DNA of 44,334 nt from an uncultured Ruminococcus sp. (GTDB taxonomy: Bacteria; Bacillota; Clostridia; Oscillospirales; Acutalibacteraceae), in the NCBI GenBank assembly GCA_905234015.1, contig CAJOFK010000015.1, forward strand, positions 1-44,334. The letters are read 5' to 3'. A program made the position numbers and the translations under genes. Of this stretch, positions 8,413-16,808 are shown one piece after another. Position 1 is the first letter of the stretch; each line of letters begins with the position of its first letter. The notes under the pieces are model-generated. The model was not told where the DNA came from and did not search any database. It saw only the letters and a program-made list of their open reading frames with translations.

Positions 8413-9203
8413 TAAAGTCTCTCCTTCTTTTCAATATCGAGGAAGTATTTATAAGCGTCAACTGTAAGCTCGCCGCAGGCTGCCTCGTCGCACGCGATGA
8501 TAGCGCCGTTGTGCATCTGTAAAGCGGAGCAGGTCCACTTATGGCTTACGGAACCCTCAACTGTCTCAGCGAGAGCCTTAGCCTTATTGTGGCCGTTGAT
8601 AAGAATTAAAACTTCCTTAGAGTCCGTAACTGTACCTACGCCTACGGAAAGAGCCTGTGCGGGAACTGCCTCCGGGTCATTGCCGAAGAAACGGGAGTTT
8701 ACGATACGTGTGTCTGTGGTGAGGTTGCGAACTCCTGTGCGGGATGTAAGACTTGTGAACGGCTCGTTGAACGCGATGTGGCCGTCAACGCCGATTCCGC
8801 CCATAAAGAGGTCGATTCCGCCGTAGGAGGCGATTTTTTCCTCATATCTCTTGCACTCGCCCTCGGGGTCGTCGGTCATACCGTTTAAGATATTGATGTT
8901 CTCCTTCTTCATATCAACAAGGTGATTGAAGAAATTATCGTGCATAAAGTACCAGTAGCTCTGGTCGTGCTCATGAGGGAGTCCGAGGTATTCGTCCATA
9001 TTGAATGTTACAACATTCGCAAACGAGAGCTCTCCGTTTTGGTTCATTGTATAGAGCTCCTTATAAACGCCGATAGGCGAGGAACCTGTAGGAAGTCCGA
9101 GTACGAAGGGACGGTCCTCCTTATGGTTCTTGATTTTCTGAGCGATATAATTAGCCGCCCATTTACACATTTTATCGTAATTGTCCTGAATAACAACTCT
9201 CAT
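8412..9203 (-). CDS. nagB: Glucosamine-6-phosphate deaminase NagB
   Basis: NagB reversibly converts glucosamine-6-phosphate to fructose-6-phosphate plus ammonia. The 263-residue length is typical. It shows the sugar-phosphate loop [12 protein letters not shown] (36-47), FNMDEY with Asp70, and [11 protein letters not shown] with Asp140, His142 and Glu147, corresponding to the catalytic residues of E. coli NagB. AAGGAG precedes the ATG by 6 bases. NagB is usually catabolic and sits with nagA; here it leads an operon of biosynthetic partners and lies behind a glmS-type ribozyme. This suggests it works in the aminating direction and replaces GlmS as the source of glucosamine-6-phosphate. That direction is inference. 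No allosteric feature can be judged by eye. Confidence 0.95.
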   Translation of the reverse strand: MRVVIQDNYDKMCKWAANYIAQKIKNHKEDRPFVLGLPTGSSPIGVYKELYTMNQNGELSFANVVTFNMDEYLGLPHEHDQSYWYFMHDNFFNHLVDMKKENINILNGMTDDPEGECKRYEEKIASYGGIDLFMGGIGVDGHIAFNEPFTSLTSRTGVRNLTTDTRIVNSRFFGNDPEAVPAQALSVGVGTVTDSKEVLILINGHNKAKALAETVEGSVSHKWTCSALQMHNGAIIACDEAACGELTVDAYKYFLDIEKKERL

Positions 9204-9254
9204 AATACTTTACTCCTTTAATAATTTCCTTACGGGATTTCCGCAGATTAAGCA

Positions 9255-9405
9255 TCGGAAGAACCTCTGTTACAGTTTTGATTCTGCTTTTTCCTTTCTT
9301 CCTTACGACATGCTTCGGGCATTTGCCCTGTGCCGTGACAGCATCCGCCGAGTCTTTCGATAACTGTCAAACCTCGTCAACCGTTTCGGTCCTGGCGCTA
9401 ATAGT
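9255..9405 (-). ncRNA. glmS-type self-cleaving ribozyme in the nagB leader
   Basis: Reading the minus strand, the leader contains AGCGCC (cleavage expected between A at 9399 and G at 9398), a small ACCG-AAA-CGGT hairpin, then TTGACGAGG, GTTATCGA, CGGCGGATGC and TAAGGA in order, the conserved core blocks of the glmS ribozyme. TGACA and TGTCA flank the GTTATCGA...CGGCGGATGC core as a stem, CGGCA pairs with TGTCG further on, and GGAAGAA pairs with TTCTTCC at the 3' side. In the known family glucosamine-6-phosphate is the cofactor for cleavage, which leads to mRNA decay. Here it precedes nagB rather than glmS. The ends are approximate. Confidence 0.93.
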
Positions 9406-9436
9406 CCCTTTTCCTCCTTCCGAAAGAGGCTATTTT

Positions 9437-9578
9437 ATTATATTTGAAAACGCGTGGAAAATGCGTATCAAGCGAAAATTATCGGGTTTAGGGGTTGATT
9501 TACCGCCTGCGGCTTTTGTCCACATAAAAACCCAGTATAATCATAAAAAATTTTATCATACAGAAAGCTAAAAGTCAA
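9437..9578 (-). promoter_or_regulatory. Candidate promoters for the ribozyme-nagB transcript
   Basis: On the minus strand a TATAAT box lies at 9442-9437, about 40 bases before the ribozyme cleavage site, but without a good -35. A second, better-balanced promoter further upstream has TTGACT (9578-9573), 17 bases, TAAAAT (9555-9550). Either or both may drive the operon. Confidence 0.5.
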
Positions 9579-9627
9579 GAAAAAAGAGCGCTGTAATAAA
9601 CCTTCCTCCGTGTGGAATATTACGCGC
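9579..9627 (-). terminator. Terminator-like hairpin upstream of the nagB promoters
   Basis: On the minus strand GCGCGTAATA pairs with TATTACAGCGC (one bulge), with an inner TTCC/GGAA stem, followed by TCTTTTTTC. No gene ends here. Beside it lies a 16-base inverted repeat (TCGGAAA-AA-TTTCCGA, 9631-9646). It could end a short minus-strand RNA starting near 9690, or act as an attenuator. The remaining sequence to 9780 shows no gene. Confidence 0.45.
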
Positions 9628-9788
9628 CTTTCGGAAAAATTTCCGACGGTTGAAAAAACACCGTTTTTCAGGAAAATGTGACTATTATCGGTCGTTTTAG
9701 CAGTATTGCACAAACGGCACTCTTAAAATTTGTGAATGTTTTTATCGAAAAACAGCAACTGCTATGCCCTTTTTGCGAGATTATATGG

Positions 9789-9902
9789 TATAATTAAAAA
9801 AGCAATTATTTCGGCGTAATACCCGTTTCATCAACGCGCCGCTCGCCGGCTGCCTGTCCGCGGCAGGGCGGAGTAATTCTGCGGACGGAAAGGGATTATT
9901 TT
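9789..9902 (+). promoter_or_regulatory. Promoter and GC-rich leader of the LRR secreted protein gene
   Basis: An extended -10 (ATGG followed by TATAAT at 9789-9794) with no clear -35 precedes a leader of about 100 bases. The leader has a GC-rich part in which CTGCC can pair with GGCAG, or alternatively GTCCGC with GCGGAC, giving two mutually exclusive hairpins before the GGAAAGGGA ribosome binding site. Confidence 0.5.
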
Positions 9903-12900
9903 ATGAAGAAAATGAGAAAGACAGTAAGTATCGTTTTAGCTTTACTGCTTGCGCTGAGCGTTTTCGCGATTGCTCCGGCTTCTGCCGGCGCTACTGAAAC
10001 CGCTAAACAGAGCTCCGGCGGCGGAATCTGGGAAGGCGTAACAGGCAACATAAGCTTTGCGCTGAACTATTTCGACGCTACCCTTACGCTCAGCGGAACA
10101 GGCGATATGCCCGATTACACGGACGAAAACAAGGCTCCGTGGGCGAGCGACAGTGATTTTATTGAAACCGTTATAATCGAAAACGGAGTAACCTCAATCG
10201 GAAACCTTGCGTTCAGCGGATTTACCGCGCTTGAGAGCGTTACTATCGGCTCCGGCGTTGAGAGTATCGGCGAATTCGCCTTTGAGGGCGCAACAAAGCT
10301 TCAGTCAATAGGAATTCCCTCAAACGTTATGATGATTATGTCGGGCGCTTTTAAAGGCTGTTCAAGCCTTGAAAAGGCAGGAATGACGGAAGGTCTTAAA
10401 AAGATTGCAGACGGCGCGTTCTATGACTGCCCGAATTTACTTTCGGTATTTGTTCCGAAGTCTGTTAAGAAAATCGGCGGAACCGCTCTCGGATATAACG
10501 ACGGAAGCGCTGTTGAGAATTTCTCAATCGAGGGCTATGAGGGCTCTGCGGCTCAGTCTTATGCAGAATCAGAGGGCTTTACCTTTATCCCCGTAAAAGA
10601 GGATACGACTGCTTCTACAACAGCAGCACCCGAGACAGCTCCTCCGGAGGAGCCTGCTCCGACCGAGGCGACCGAAGAACCCGATGAAACTGAGCCTGAA
10701 GAAATCGAAGCTCCCTCTGAGGAGCCTGAGACCGAGGCTCCGGGCGAGGACGAAGTTCCCCTGCAGGGTAAAATCGGCGATATTATCTGGGAACTTGACA
10801 GCAGTATGCTCTATATCAAGGGCAGCGGCGCAATGCCGGACTTTTCCGACGGTAATCCCGCTCCCTGGAGCGTTCATAAGGACTTCGTTGACGAAATTAT
10901 CATCGGCGGCGGAGTAACAACTATCGGCGATTTGGCGTTCGTTCAGTTCAATAATGCGGAAGAAATTACAATCGGCGGCAGCGTTAAGTCAATCGGCGAA
11001 TACGCCTTCGCGGTATGCGGAAGCGTTGAGGAATTTAACGTACCTAATTCCGTTAAAATTATTAAAGAAGGCGCGTTTAAGGCGTGCGGAAAGCTTAAAA
11101 AGCTTACTCTCGGCAGCGGCGTAACTACCTTAGAGGATCACGCGGTATTCTTCTGCGATAAGCTTAAGGGTATTACGGTTCCCGCTTCGGTTGAAACAAT
11201 CGGCGAGGAAGCGTTAGGCTATTCCTTTATCAATGATGCAAGAGCTGTTATCGACGGCTTTACAATCACCGGCTACGAGGGCACCGAGGCTCAGAAATAC
11301 GCATTAAAGAACGATATTAAATTCGAAAGCTTAGGCGTTAAGCCTACCTCAGCTGAGGGCGAAACAAATCCGCCCGAAACTCCCGAGCAGCGCGGCACTT
11401 TCCCGGGAATCTATCTCGACAGCACTGCCGACAGCATAATCGTATATAATATTGACGGAAATAATTCCGCCGACGTTGCGGGCGTAAATTACGACGCCGC
11501 GACTAATACACTCACATTCGACAACACTGATTTATTCAGTAACTATACGCTTACCACCTATAATATGGGCGGCGACTTCAGGCTCGAGGTTAAGGGCGAC
11601 TGCGCTCTCGGTCATATTGATTTCAAAGACTGCGGAGTTACAATCGCCGGCACAGGCACCTTAAAGATAAACAGCGCGGACGACCACGGAATCTGCCTTG
11701 AGCAGACGCGCGAAAAGTATAAAAACTCCGGTATCAGTATTGACGATACGGTAGGCGTTGATATTAAGGCTAAAACCTCCGCGTTCTGCGTAAAGGGCAC
11801 AAGCCTCGGTATTGACGACGTAATTACCTCCGGCGGTAAATCAATCGGCAATTTAAAAATATCCGACTCAAAGAGCGAGCAGGTTAAGGTTACCGTTGAG
11901 GGCGCGACACTTAGCTCCTGGACTGAGGGACTCGGCTACCGATTCCGTGTTGAAAGAGACGACGAGCCCGGCGCGGTTTACGTTGCGCGCGGTTATTCCG
12001 AGACTAAATACTCAGGCGGAAAGCCCAGTTCAACAACATATTACTACGAGGTTAAGAAGTGCTACTACGACAGAGCCTCGGGATGCAATATTATTACGGA
12101 TTCAATAGGACTTCTTACCTCCGACGAATTCCACAGCAGAGGCTATAAGCTTATTGACGCATCCGAAGGAAGCGTAGTTCCTTATGTTCTCGCAAGCGGC
12201 TATTATATGGATGAAGTCAGTGCGGAGCTCTATAAGGACGCGGAGGGTAATACATACGCCGTAAGCGGAAATGATGTATATACCTATTCCGAAACCGGCA
12301 AGGTAGGTAAGAGCGACGGTAAGGAAGTTTACCGCTTTGCCTCCTCCGAAACTGATAAAGCAACTCTTGTTCCCTCGTATAAAGAAGTATATACCTATAA
12401 CTACGAGTATAACGGCGCTGAGTATGCTAAGGAAAAGACCGCTGTTGAGCCCGAGGCTACAACCGCTCCTCAGACGGCTCCCGGCGCAGAAACTCAGCCC
12501 GGCGGAGATACAACTCAGCCCGCAACCGGAGCTGAAACCCAGCCCGGCGGCGAAACCACTCCTACTCAGGAGGGCGGCGCTCAGCCCGGCACCGAGCCTG
12601 CAACCTCTCCCGTAATTACCGACAGCAATATCTGGGTAGGCGGAGTTAAGGTTACCGAGGAGAACGCAGCCAATATTACCGGTAAGGGAATCGAAGGCCA
12701 CGTTTATTACGACGCCGCGACAAATACCCTTATCCTCGACGGCGCGACAATCACCTCGTCATATAACTATATCAACAACTATTATGCAGGTATCTATTCC
12801 GATAAGGGCGTTAATATTGAAATCGTAGGAAGATGTATTATAAAGCCCGAGGGCGCTAAATCAGGCACGTTCGGTTTAGCCTGCCTCGGCGGAGAAATCA

Positions 12901-13823
12901 AGCTTACAGGCACCGGCTCGCTCGATACAATCGGCGTTCAGGTTCAGACCTTTACAATCTCAAAGGGCGTTACGGTTACTTCTTCTGTTTCCTCAACTCA
13001 GGACGCTTACTATGTCGGCGTAATGGCTCTCACGCTCAATGTTTACGGTATTCTCAACGCCGAGTCAGTCTCGATTTACGAGGACAGCCCCGCGGTTATC
13101 GCCAAGTTCATCACAGTAGGCGAAGGCGCTCTCTTAAAGGCTGTTGCTAAAAATACAATTACCGTTTCTAACGGTACACCCGCTCAGACAAAGGCGGTTT
13201 ATATCAACGACGACGGTACATTGACCGTAAACGGTACGGTTAAGGCCGAGGCAGCCGGCACCTATTCGGGCGACCAGATGAACCGCGGCTACGCGCTCTA
13301 CGGCTCCAATAACTCAAAGGTTGTTCTCGGAGCTAAGGCTAAGCTTACTCTTACCGGTAAGAGACAGGCTGTTGTTAATATCAGGTTCAGCGACGCCTCC
13401 AAGTTCACCGTTAAGGCAGGCGACAGCGCTTCAAGCGCCAAGGTTGTTGCCGTTAAGAATATCGGCTCCGCTAAATATGTTTCCATTACTCCCGGAGCAA
13501 CAAAGGTTAAGAAGGCTAATACCCTCACCGTTACCTCGAAGAACAAGACCTTTAAGGCTTCAAAGCTGGTCTCGAAGAAGGCTTCCTATAAGGCGCTTAC
13601 TATCAGCAAGGCTAAGGGCAGCGTAAAGGTTACTAAGGTAAGAGGAAAATTAAGCAAGAAGTTCTTTAACAGCATCACCGTAACTAAGAAAGGTAAGCTT
13701 ACTCTTAAGAAGGGTGATTATAAGAAGGGTACATATAAGCTTAAGCTGAAGGTTGTTGCGGCAGGAAATTCCGATTATACCGCAAAAACCATCTCAAAAA
13801 CGGTTAAAATTACAATCAGTTAA
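9903..13823 (+). CDS. Secreted BspA-type LRR and beta-helix-like protein
   Basis: The 1306-residue protein has a signal peptide (hydrophobic 8-25, ending near PASAGA). Two similar blocks (about 30-225 and 290-480) each hold a short beta domain with SGTGDMPDY or KGSGAMPDF followed by BspA-type leucine-rich repeats (LRR_5) of the form GVTSIGNLAF...L.SVTIG. A Pro/Glu/Thr-rich linker (about 235-285) separates them. Regions near 500-690 and 903-1190 share YDAATNTL and GTGTL/GTGSL motifs with rising Gly/Thr/Asn strands typical of beta-helix surface proteins. A Thr/Gln/Pro/Gly linker covers about 850-903, and the last 100 residues are very Lys-rich (cell-wall or polyanion contact is inferred). No sortase motif is seen. 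The next secreted protein gene lies 26 bases downstream, so the two form an operon. Ligand unknown. Confidence 0.85.
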   Translation: MKKMRKTVSIVLALLLALSVFAIAPASAGATETAKQSSGGGIWEGVTGNISFALNYFDATLTLSGTGDMPDYTDENKAPWASDSDFIETVIIENGVTSIGNLAFSGFTALESVTIGSGVESIGEFAFEGATKLQSIGIPSNVMMIMSGAFKGCSSLEKAGMTEGLKKIADGAFYDCPNLLSVFVPKSVKKIGGTALGYNDGSAVENFSIEGYEGSAAQSYAESEGFTFIPVKEDTTASTTAAPETAPPEEPAPTEATEEPDETEPEEIEAPSEEPETEAPGEDEVPLQGKIGDIIWELDSSMLYIKGSGAMPDFSDGNPAPWSVHKDFVDEIIIGGGVTTIGDLAFVQFNNAEEITIGGSVKSIGEYAFAVCGSVEEFNVPNSVKIIKEGAFKACGKLKKLTLGSGVTTLEDHAVFFCDKLKGITVPASVETIGEEALGYSFINDARAVIDGFTITGYEGTEAQKYALKNDIKFESLGVKPTSAEGETNPPETPEQRGTFPGIYLDSTADSIIVYNIDGNNSADVAGVNYDAATNTLTFDNTDLFSNYTLTTYNMGGDFRLEVKGDCALGHIDFKDCGVTIAGTGTLKINSADDHGICLEQTREKYKNSGISIDDTVGVDIKAKTSAFCVKGTSLGIDDVITSGGKSIGNLKISDSKSEQVKVTVEGATLSSWTEGLGYRFRVERDDEPGAVYVARGYSETKYSGGKPSSTTYYYEVKKCYYDRASGCNIITDSIGLLTSDEFHSRGYKLIDASEGSVVPYVLASGYYMDEVSAELYKDAEGNTYAVSGNDVYTYSETGKVGKSDGKEVYRFASSETDKATLVPSYKEVYTYNYEYNGAEYAKEKTAVEPEATTAPQTAPGAETQPGGDTTQPATGAETQPGGETTPTQEGGAQPGTEPATSPVITDSNIWVGGVKVTEENAANITGKGIEGHVYYDAATNTLILDGATITSSYNYINNYYAGIYSDKGVNIEIVGRCIIKPEGAKSGTFGLACLGGEIKLTGTGSLDTIGVQVQTFTISKGVTVTSSVSSTQDAYYVGVMALTLNVYGILNAESVSIYEDSPAVIAKFITVGEGALLKAVAKNTITVSNGTPAQTKAVYINDDGTLTVNGTVKAEAAGTYSGDQMNRGYALYGSNNSKVVLGAKAKLTLTGKRQAVVNIRFSDASKFTVKAGDSASSAKVVAVKNIGSAKYVSITPGATKVKKANTLTVTSKNKTFKASKLVSKKASYKALTISKAKGSVKVTKVRGKLSKKFFNSITVTKKGKLTLKKGDYKKGTYKLKLKVVAAGNSDYTAKTISKTVKITIS

Positions 13824-13849
13824 TTAAATATATTTTTCAGGAGGATTTT

Positions 13850-14953
13850 ATGAAAAAGGCTAAAACTTCAATGCGCGTTATCAGCGTGCTTATGGCGGCA
13901 TTAATTCTTATGCTCTGCGCAATTCCGGCGGCTAACGCAGGCGGTTACGAGTACGAGGACGAGTATAACGCTTCTCAGACGATTGTCAACGGCGAGACAG
14001 GCTCTCTCAGCGAGTATGCCGAGAAGATGTATAAGATTAACGTTGTTGATGATTCCGAAATCGAGATTAAGTTCGAGGATACCGAGGGTAATTACCGCGT
14101 TACCGTAACAAACTCCGACGGCGAGGTTGAGGACGAGTACTCCGACTGGGGCTACAGCTCAAATAAATTCGACCTTACCAAGGGCATTTACACAATCAAA
14201 ATCGCCGAGGACGCGGGCGACGTTCTGGACTATAAGTTCAGCGTAATAAGAAGATACTTTAAGGAAATTAAGACTACTAAGGTAAGCCTCAATAAGAAGA
14301 AGGTTAAAATCTGTAAGGGCAACAGCTTCTACCTTACCGGAAAGCACTCTCCCTCAAACTCCACTCAGGAGGGAAGCTGGAAGAGCTCTAATAAGAAGGT
14401 TTGTACCGTATCCTCCGACGGATATGTTACCGCTAAGAACTTAGGCAAGGCGACTATTACCTATAAGCACGGAAGCAAGAAAGCTACCTGTAAGGTTACC
14501 GTTAATCACGATACTCTCCAGATGGCTAAGGGTGCTACCGTTAACTTAAAGAAAATGGTTAAGTATGTAAGCGGCTATAAGAGCGGAAAATGGTCTTCCT
14601 CAAAGGCTTCAAACGTAAAGGTTGCCGGCGGTAAGATTAAGGCGCTCAAGCACGGCCAGGCTACAATAACCGCTAAAATCAAGGGAACTAAGTATAAGTT
14701 CAAGATTTATTCCTACGATAAGAAGGTAATTAAGTCAAAAACTCTTAAGGTTATTAAGTCTAAGGCGCTTAAGCCGAAGAGCGTTAAGGTTCATACAACT
14801 CTCTATCCCGATTTTACCTCAACTAAGCTCTATTTATCCTGGAAGAACGCTTACGGCGAGAAGGTTAACTTCTACGCTACAGGTTCCTACAGCTACGGCA
14901 GCTTTACCGTAAGAATTTACCTCGGAAGCTATATAATCGTTATAAGTCAGTAA
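13850..14953 (+). CDS. Secreted protein with PPC-like and Ig-like (Big_2-type) domains
   Basis: The 367-residue protein has a signal peptide (about 1-30, ending IPAANAGG). A beta domain (about 35-130) with EYAEKMYKINV and FDLTKGIYTIKI resembles pre-peptidase C-terminal (PPC) domains. A bacterial Ig-like domain of Big_2 type follows (about 140-220; VSLNKKKVKI, SWKSSNKKVCTVSSDGYVTA, GKATITYKHG) and then a second, weaker copy (about 220-285; GKWSSSKASNVKV, GQATITAKI). The C-terminal 70 residues are unassigned. The protein is Lys-rich like the end of its upstream neighbour, with which it is cotranscribed (26-base gap, AGGAGG site). No enzymatic residues are visible; a structural or binding role on the surface is inferred. 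Confidence 0.85.
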   Translation: MKKAKTSMRVISVLMAALILMLCAIPAANAGGYEYEDEYNASQTIVNGETGSLSEYAEKMYKINVVDDSEIEIKFEDTEGNYRVTVTNSDGEVEDEYSDWGYSSNKFDLTKGIYTIKIAEDAGDVLDYKFSVIRRYFKEIKTTKVSLNKKKVKICKGNSFYLTGKHSPSNSTQEGSWKSSNKKVCTVSSDGYVTAKNLGKATITYKHGSKKATCKVTVNHDTLQMAKGATVNLKKMVKYVSGYKSGKWSSSKASNVKVAGGKIKALKHGQATITAKIKGTKYKFKIYSYDKKVIKSKTLKVIKSKALKPKSVKVHTTLYPDFTSTKLYLSWKNAYGEKVNFYATGSYSYGSFTVRIYLGSYIIVISQ

Positions 14954-14961
14954 GTATAAAA

Positions 14962-14990
14962 GCGGCTCGCGAAAGCGGGCCGCGTTTGCT
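14962..14990 (+). terminator. Terminator after the Ig-like protein gene
   Basis: GCGGCTCGC pairs with GCGGGCCGC around a GAAA loop (one G-T wobble). The T tail (GTTTGCTT) is short. Confidence 0.75.
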
Positions 14991-14992
14991 TA

Positions 14993-15096
14993 CTTTATAA
15001 GAAACTGCGTTCCTTATAAAGTAAAAAAACATTTTATATTTCCTGCTCAGTTGCGCCCTGCGTGCGCACGAGCGATGGATATACGAAAGCTCCGCA
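14993..15096 (+). repeat. Dispersed intergenic repeat, copy B
   Basis: This is a near-identical copy of the 6064-6148 element, with the same CTTTATAAG/CTTATAAAG hairpin and TTGCGCCCTGCGTGCGCACG. It shares the extension ATATACGAAAGCTCCGCA with copy C. Just beyond, GAAAGC...CGCAC pairs with GTGCG...GCTTTC, giving a second hairpin (about 15084-15116). It begins directly after a terminator. Confidence 0.88.
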
Positions 15097-15172
15097 CTTA
15101 GGTGCGCACGCTTTCTTGTCTTCAGCTGTAAAGAATTAAGAAAATCATACGTTGTTTACCCCTAAATTTCTG

Positions 15173-15201
15173 TTGACTACACGTCCCCTAAATGGTATAA
15201 T
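15173..15201 (+). promoter_or_regulatory. Promoter of the asparagine-synthetase-like gene
   Basis: TTGACT (15173-15178), a 17-base spacer and TATAAT (15196-15201, TGG-extended) lie 31 bases before the GTG start. This is a near-consensus housekeeping promoter. Confidence 0.9.
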
Positions 15202-15232
15202 TTTCTCAGATTGTTAAGGGGAGGATTTTATC

Positions 15233-16771
15233 GTGAGTTTAAGCGAAAAAAGTATTGAAATCCGCTATTTCAGCGGATATATAAGAAACTGGAAAAAGCT
15301 TTGCGCAGAGCTCGGAATAAAGCAGGATTTAAGCCGCGCCGAGCGCGAGGCTGAGATTATAAAAAATGCGTATGTTAAGTGGAATACCTCTATGCAGGAG
15401 CACCTTTGCGGAATGTTCGCGATTGCCCTTTTTGATGAGAGCGATGGAAAGCTGTTTTTCGTAAGAGACCAGGTAGGTCAGAAGCAGATGTTTTACTCCG
15501 TTATCGGCGGAGAGCTCATTTGCTCGGGAGATATCGACGAAATTGCCTCAACTGAGGGCTTTGAAAAACGCCTCAATAAGCGTATGCTTCAGCAGTACCT
15601 CTTTTACGGATATCCTATCGGAGAGGAAACCTTCTACGAGGGTATATTCAAGCTGATGCCCGGTCATTTCGGCGAATGGAACGGTAAAGAGGTTAAGATA
15701 AGCCGTTACTTTATGCCGGCGTTTAACCCCGACAGAAGCAAGTCGGTTGACGAGTTCGCTAAGGAAATCGAGGACGTTGTCGAAGAAATCCTAAGCGAGG
15801 AGAAGGACGACCCCGAGTTCCCGTATAAGGAATCGTTTTTATCCGGCGGAGTTGATTCCTCCTATCTTTTAGCAGCGGGCGACGCAGTATGTGCAAATAC
15901 CGTCGGTTACGAGGAATCGGGCTTTGACGAGTCCGCTCTCGCGCGTCAGACCGCCGAGATTCTCGGTAAGGACTTCCGCGTAAAAATGATTAGCCCCGAG
16001 GAATATTTTGAGCGTATTCCTACGGTTATTGATAAAATGGGCCAACCCTTAGGCGACGCCTCCGCCGTAGCGTTTTCAATCGGCTGCAAGGCGGTTAAGG
16101 AGCATGCCGACGTCGTATATTCGGGCGAGGGTATAGATGAGTTCTTCGGCGGATATAACGCTCATAAAAGAGAAATCCCGAAGGAATGGACGTACCTTAC
16201 CTGCTCTCATATTATGTCCGAGCAGGTTATCAGCGAAATGCTTAACGACTACGACGACAGCGTTAAGGTAGAGGCTCCGATTGAAAAGCTCTGGAGCGAG
16301 GTGCAGGGACAGGAGGAGCTTGATAAAAAGCTCACCGTCGATATCTCCCTGTGGCTTGAGGGCGATATTTACCTTAATACCGACCGTACAAGCACCGCCT
16401 GCGGAATTGAACTTCATACTCCGTTCAGCGACGTAAGACTGTTTAACGTCGCGAGCAGAATCCCCGCGGAGTATAAGTTTATGAACGAGCAGAATAAATA
16501 CGCCTTCCGTAAGGCTGCGAGCGGCAAGCTCCCCGACGAGGTTGCCTTCCGCAAGAAGGTCGGCTTCCCGGTGCCCGTACGCAACTGGCTTAAGGATGAA
16601 AGATTCAATAAACCGATTGAGGAAAAGCTCTTTGGAGAAGCTTCGAAGAAGTTCTTCAATCAGCAAGTAATCAAGGATATGTGGGAGCGTTACTTAGGCG
16701 GCGAGGATTTGCTGTGGAACCGTGTTTACGCGGTGTACGCGTTCCTGCTCTGGTATGATTTAAAGTTCTGA
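15233..16771 (+). CDS. Asparagine-synthetase-like amidotransferase lacking the glutaminase nucleophile
   Basis: The 512-residue product matches AsnB from about FNGEIYN onward: HLCGMFAIALFD and LFFVRDQVGQKQMFY (57-88), the ATP-pyrophosphate loop SGGVDSS (204-210), and GEGIDEFFGGY in the synthetase half. AsnB normally begins MCGI, with Cys2 as the glutamine-hydrolysing nucleophile, followed by the RGPD and HRRL regions; all of that (about 60 residues) is missing, and the NGE motif reads SGY. The GTG start is fixed by GGGGAGGA seven bases upstream and by a consensus promoter, so no lost N terminus lies before it. The synthetase half looks intact, so it may use free ammonia, another nitrogen donor protein or another acceptor. 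Plain AsnB activity with glutamine is unlikely. The pyrophosphatase gene follows 37 bases later, and PPi is a product of this chemistry. Confidence 0.8.
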   Translation: MSLSEKSIEIRYFSGYIRNWKKLCAELGIKQDLSRAEREAEIIKNAYVKWNTSMQEHLCGMFAIALFDESDGKLFFVRDQVGQKQMFYSVIGGELICSGDIDEIASTEGFEKRLNKRMLQQYLFYGYPIGEETFYEGIFKLMPGHFGEWNGKEVKISRYFMPAFNPDRSKSVDEFAKEIEDVVEEILSEEKDDPEFPYKESFLSGGVDSSYLLAAGDAVCANTVGYEESGFDESALARQTAEILGKDFRVKMISPEEYFERIPTVIDKMGQPLGDASAVAFSIGCKAVKEHADVVYSGEGIDEFFGGYNAHKREIPKEWTYLTCSHIMSEQVISEMLNDYDDSVKVEAPIEKLWSEVQGQEELDKKLTVDISLWLEGDIYLNTDRTSTACGIELHTPFSDVRLFNVASRIPAEYKFMNEQNKYAFRKAASGKLPDEVAFRKKVGFPVPVRNWLKDERFNKPIEEKLFGEASKKFFNQQVIKDMWERYLGGEDLLWNRVYAVYAFLLWYDLKF

Positions 16772-16808
16772 TATATAGTGAAAAGACTAACCCGAAGGAG
16801 GCGAACGG

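Noticed and set aside
12102..12701. 199-codon open frame on the minus strand inside the LRR secreted protein gene
   Set aside because: It lies fully antisense to a gene with signal peptide and clear domains, and comes from the Gly/Pro/Thr-rich linker composition. Similar antisense frames at 16076-16666, 35103-35666 and 42147-42710 were rejected for the same reason.
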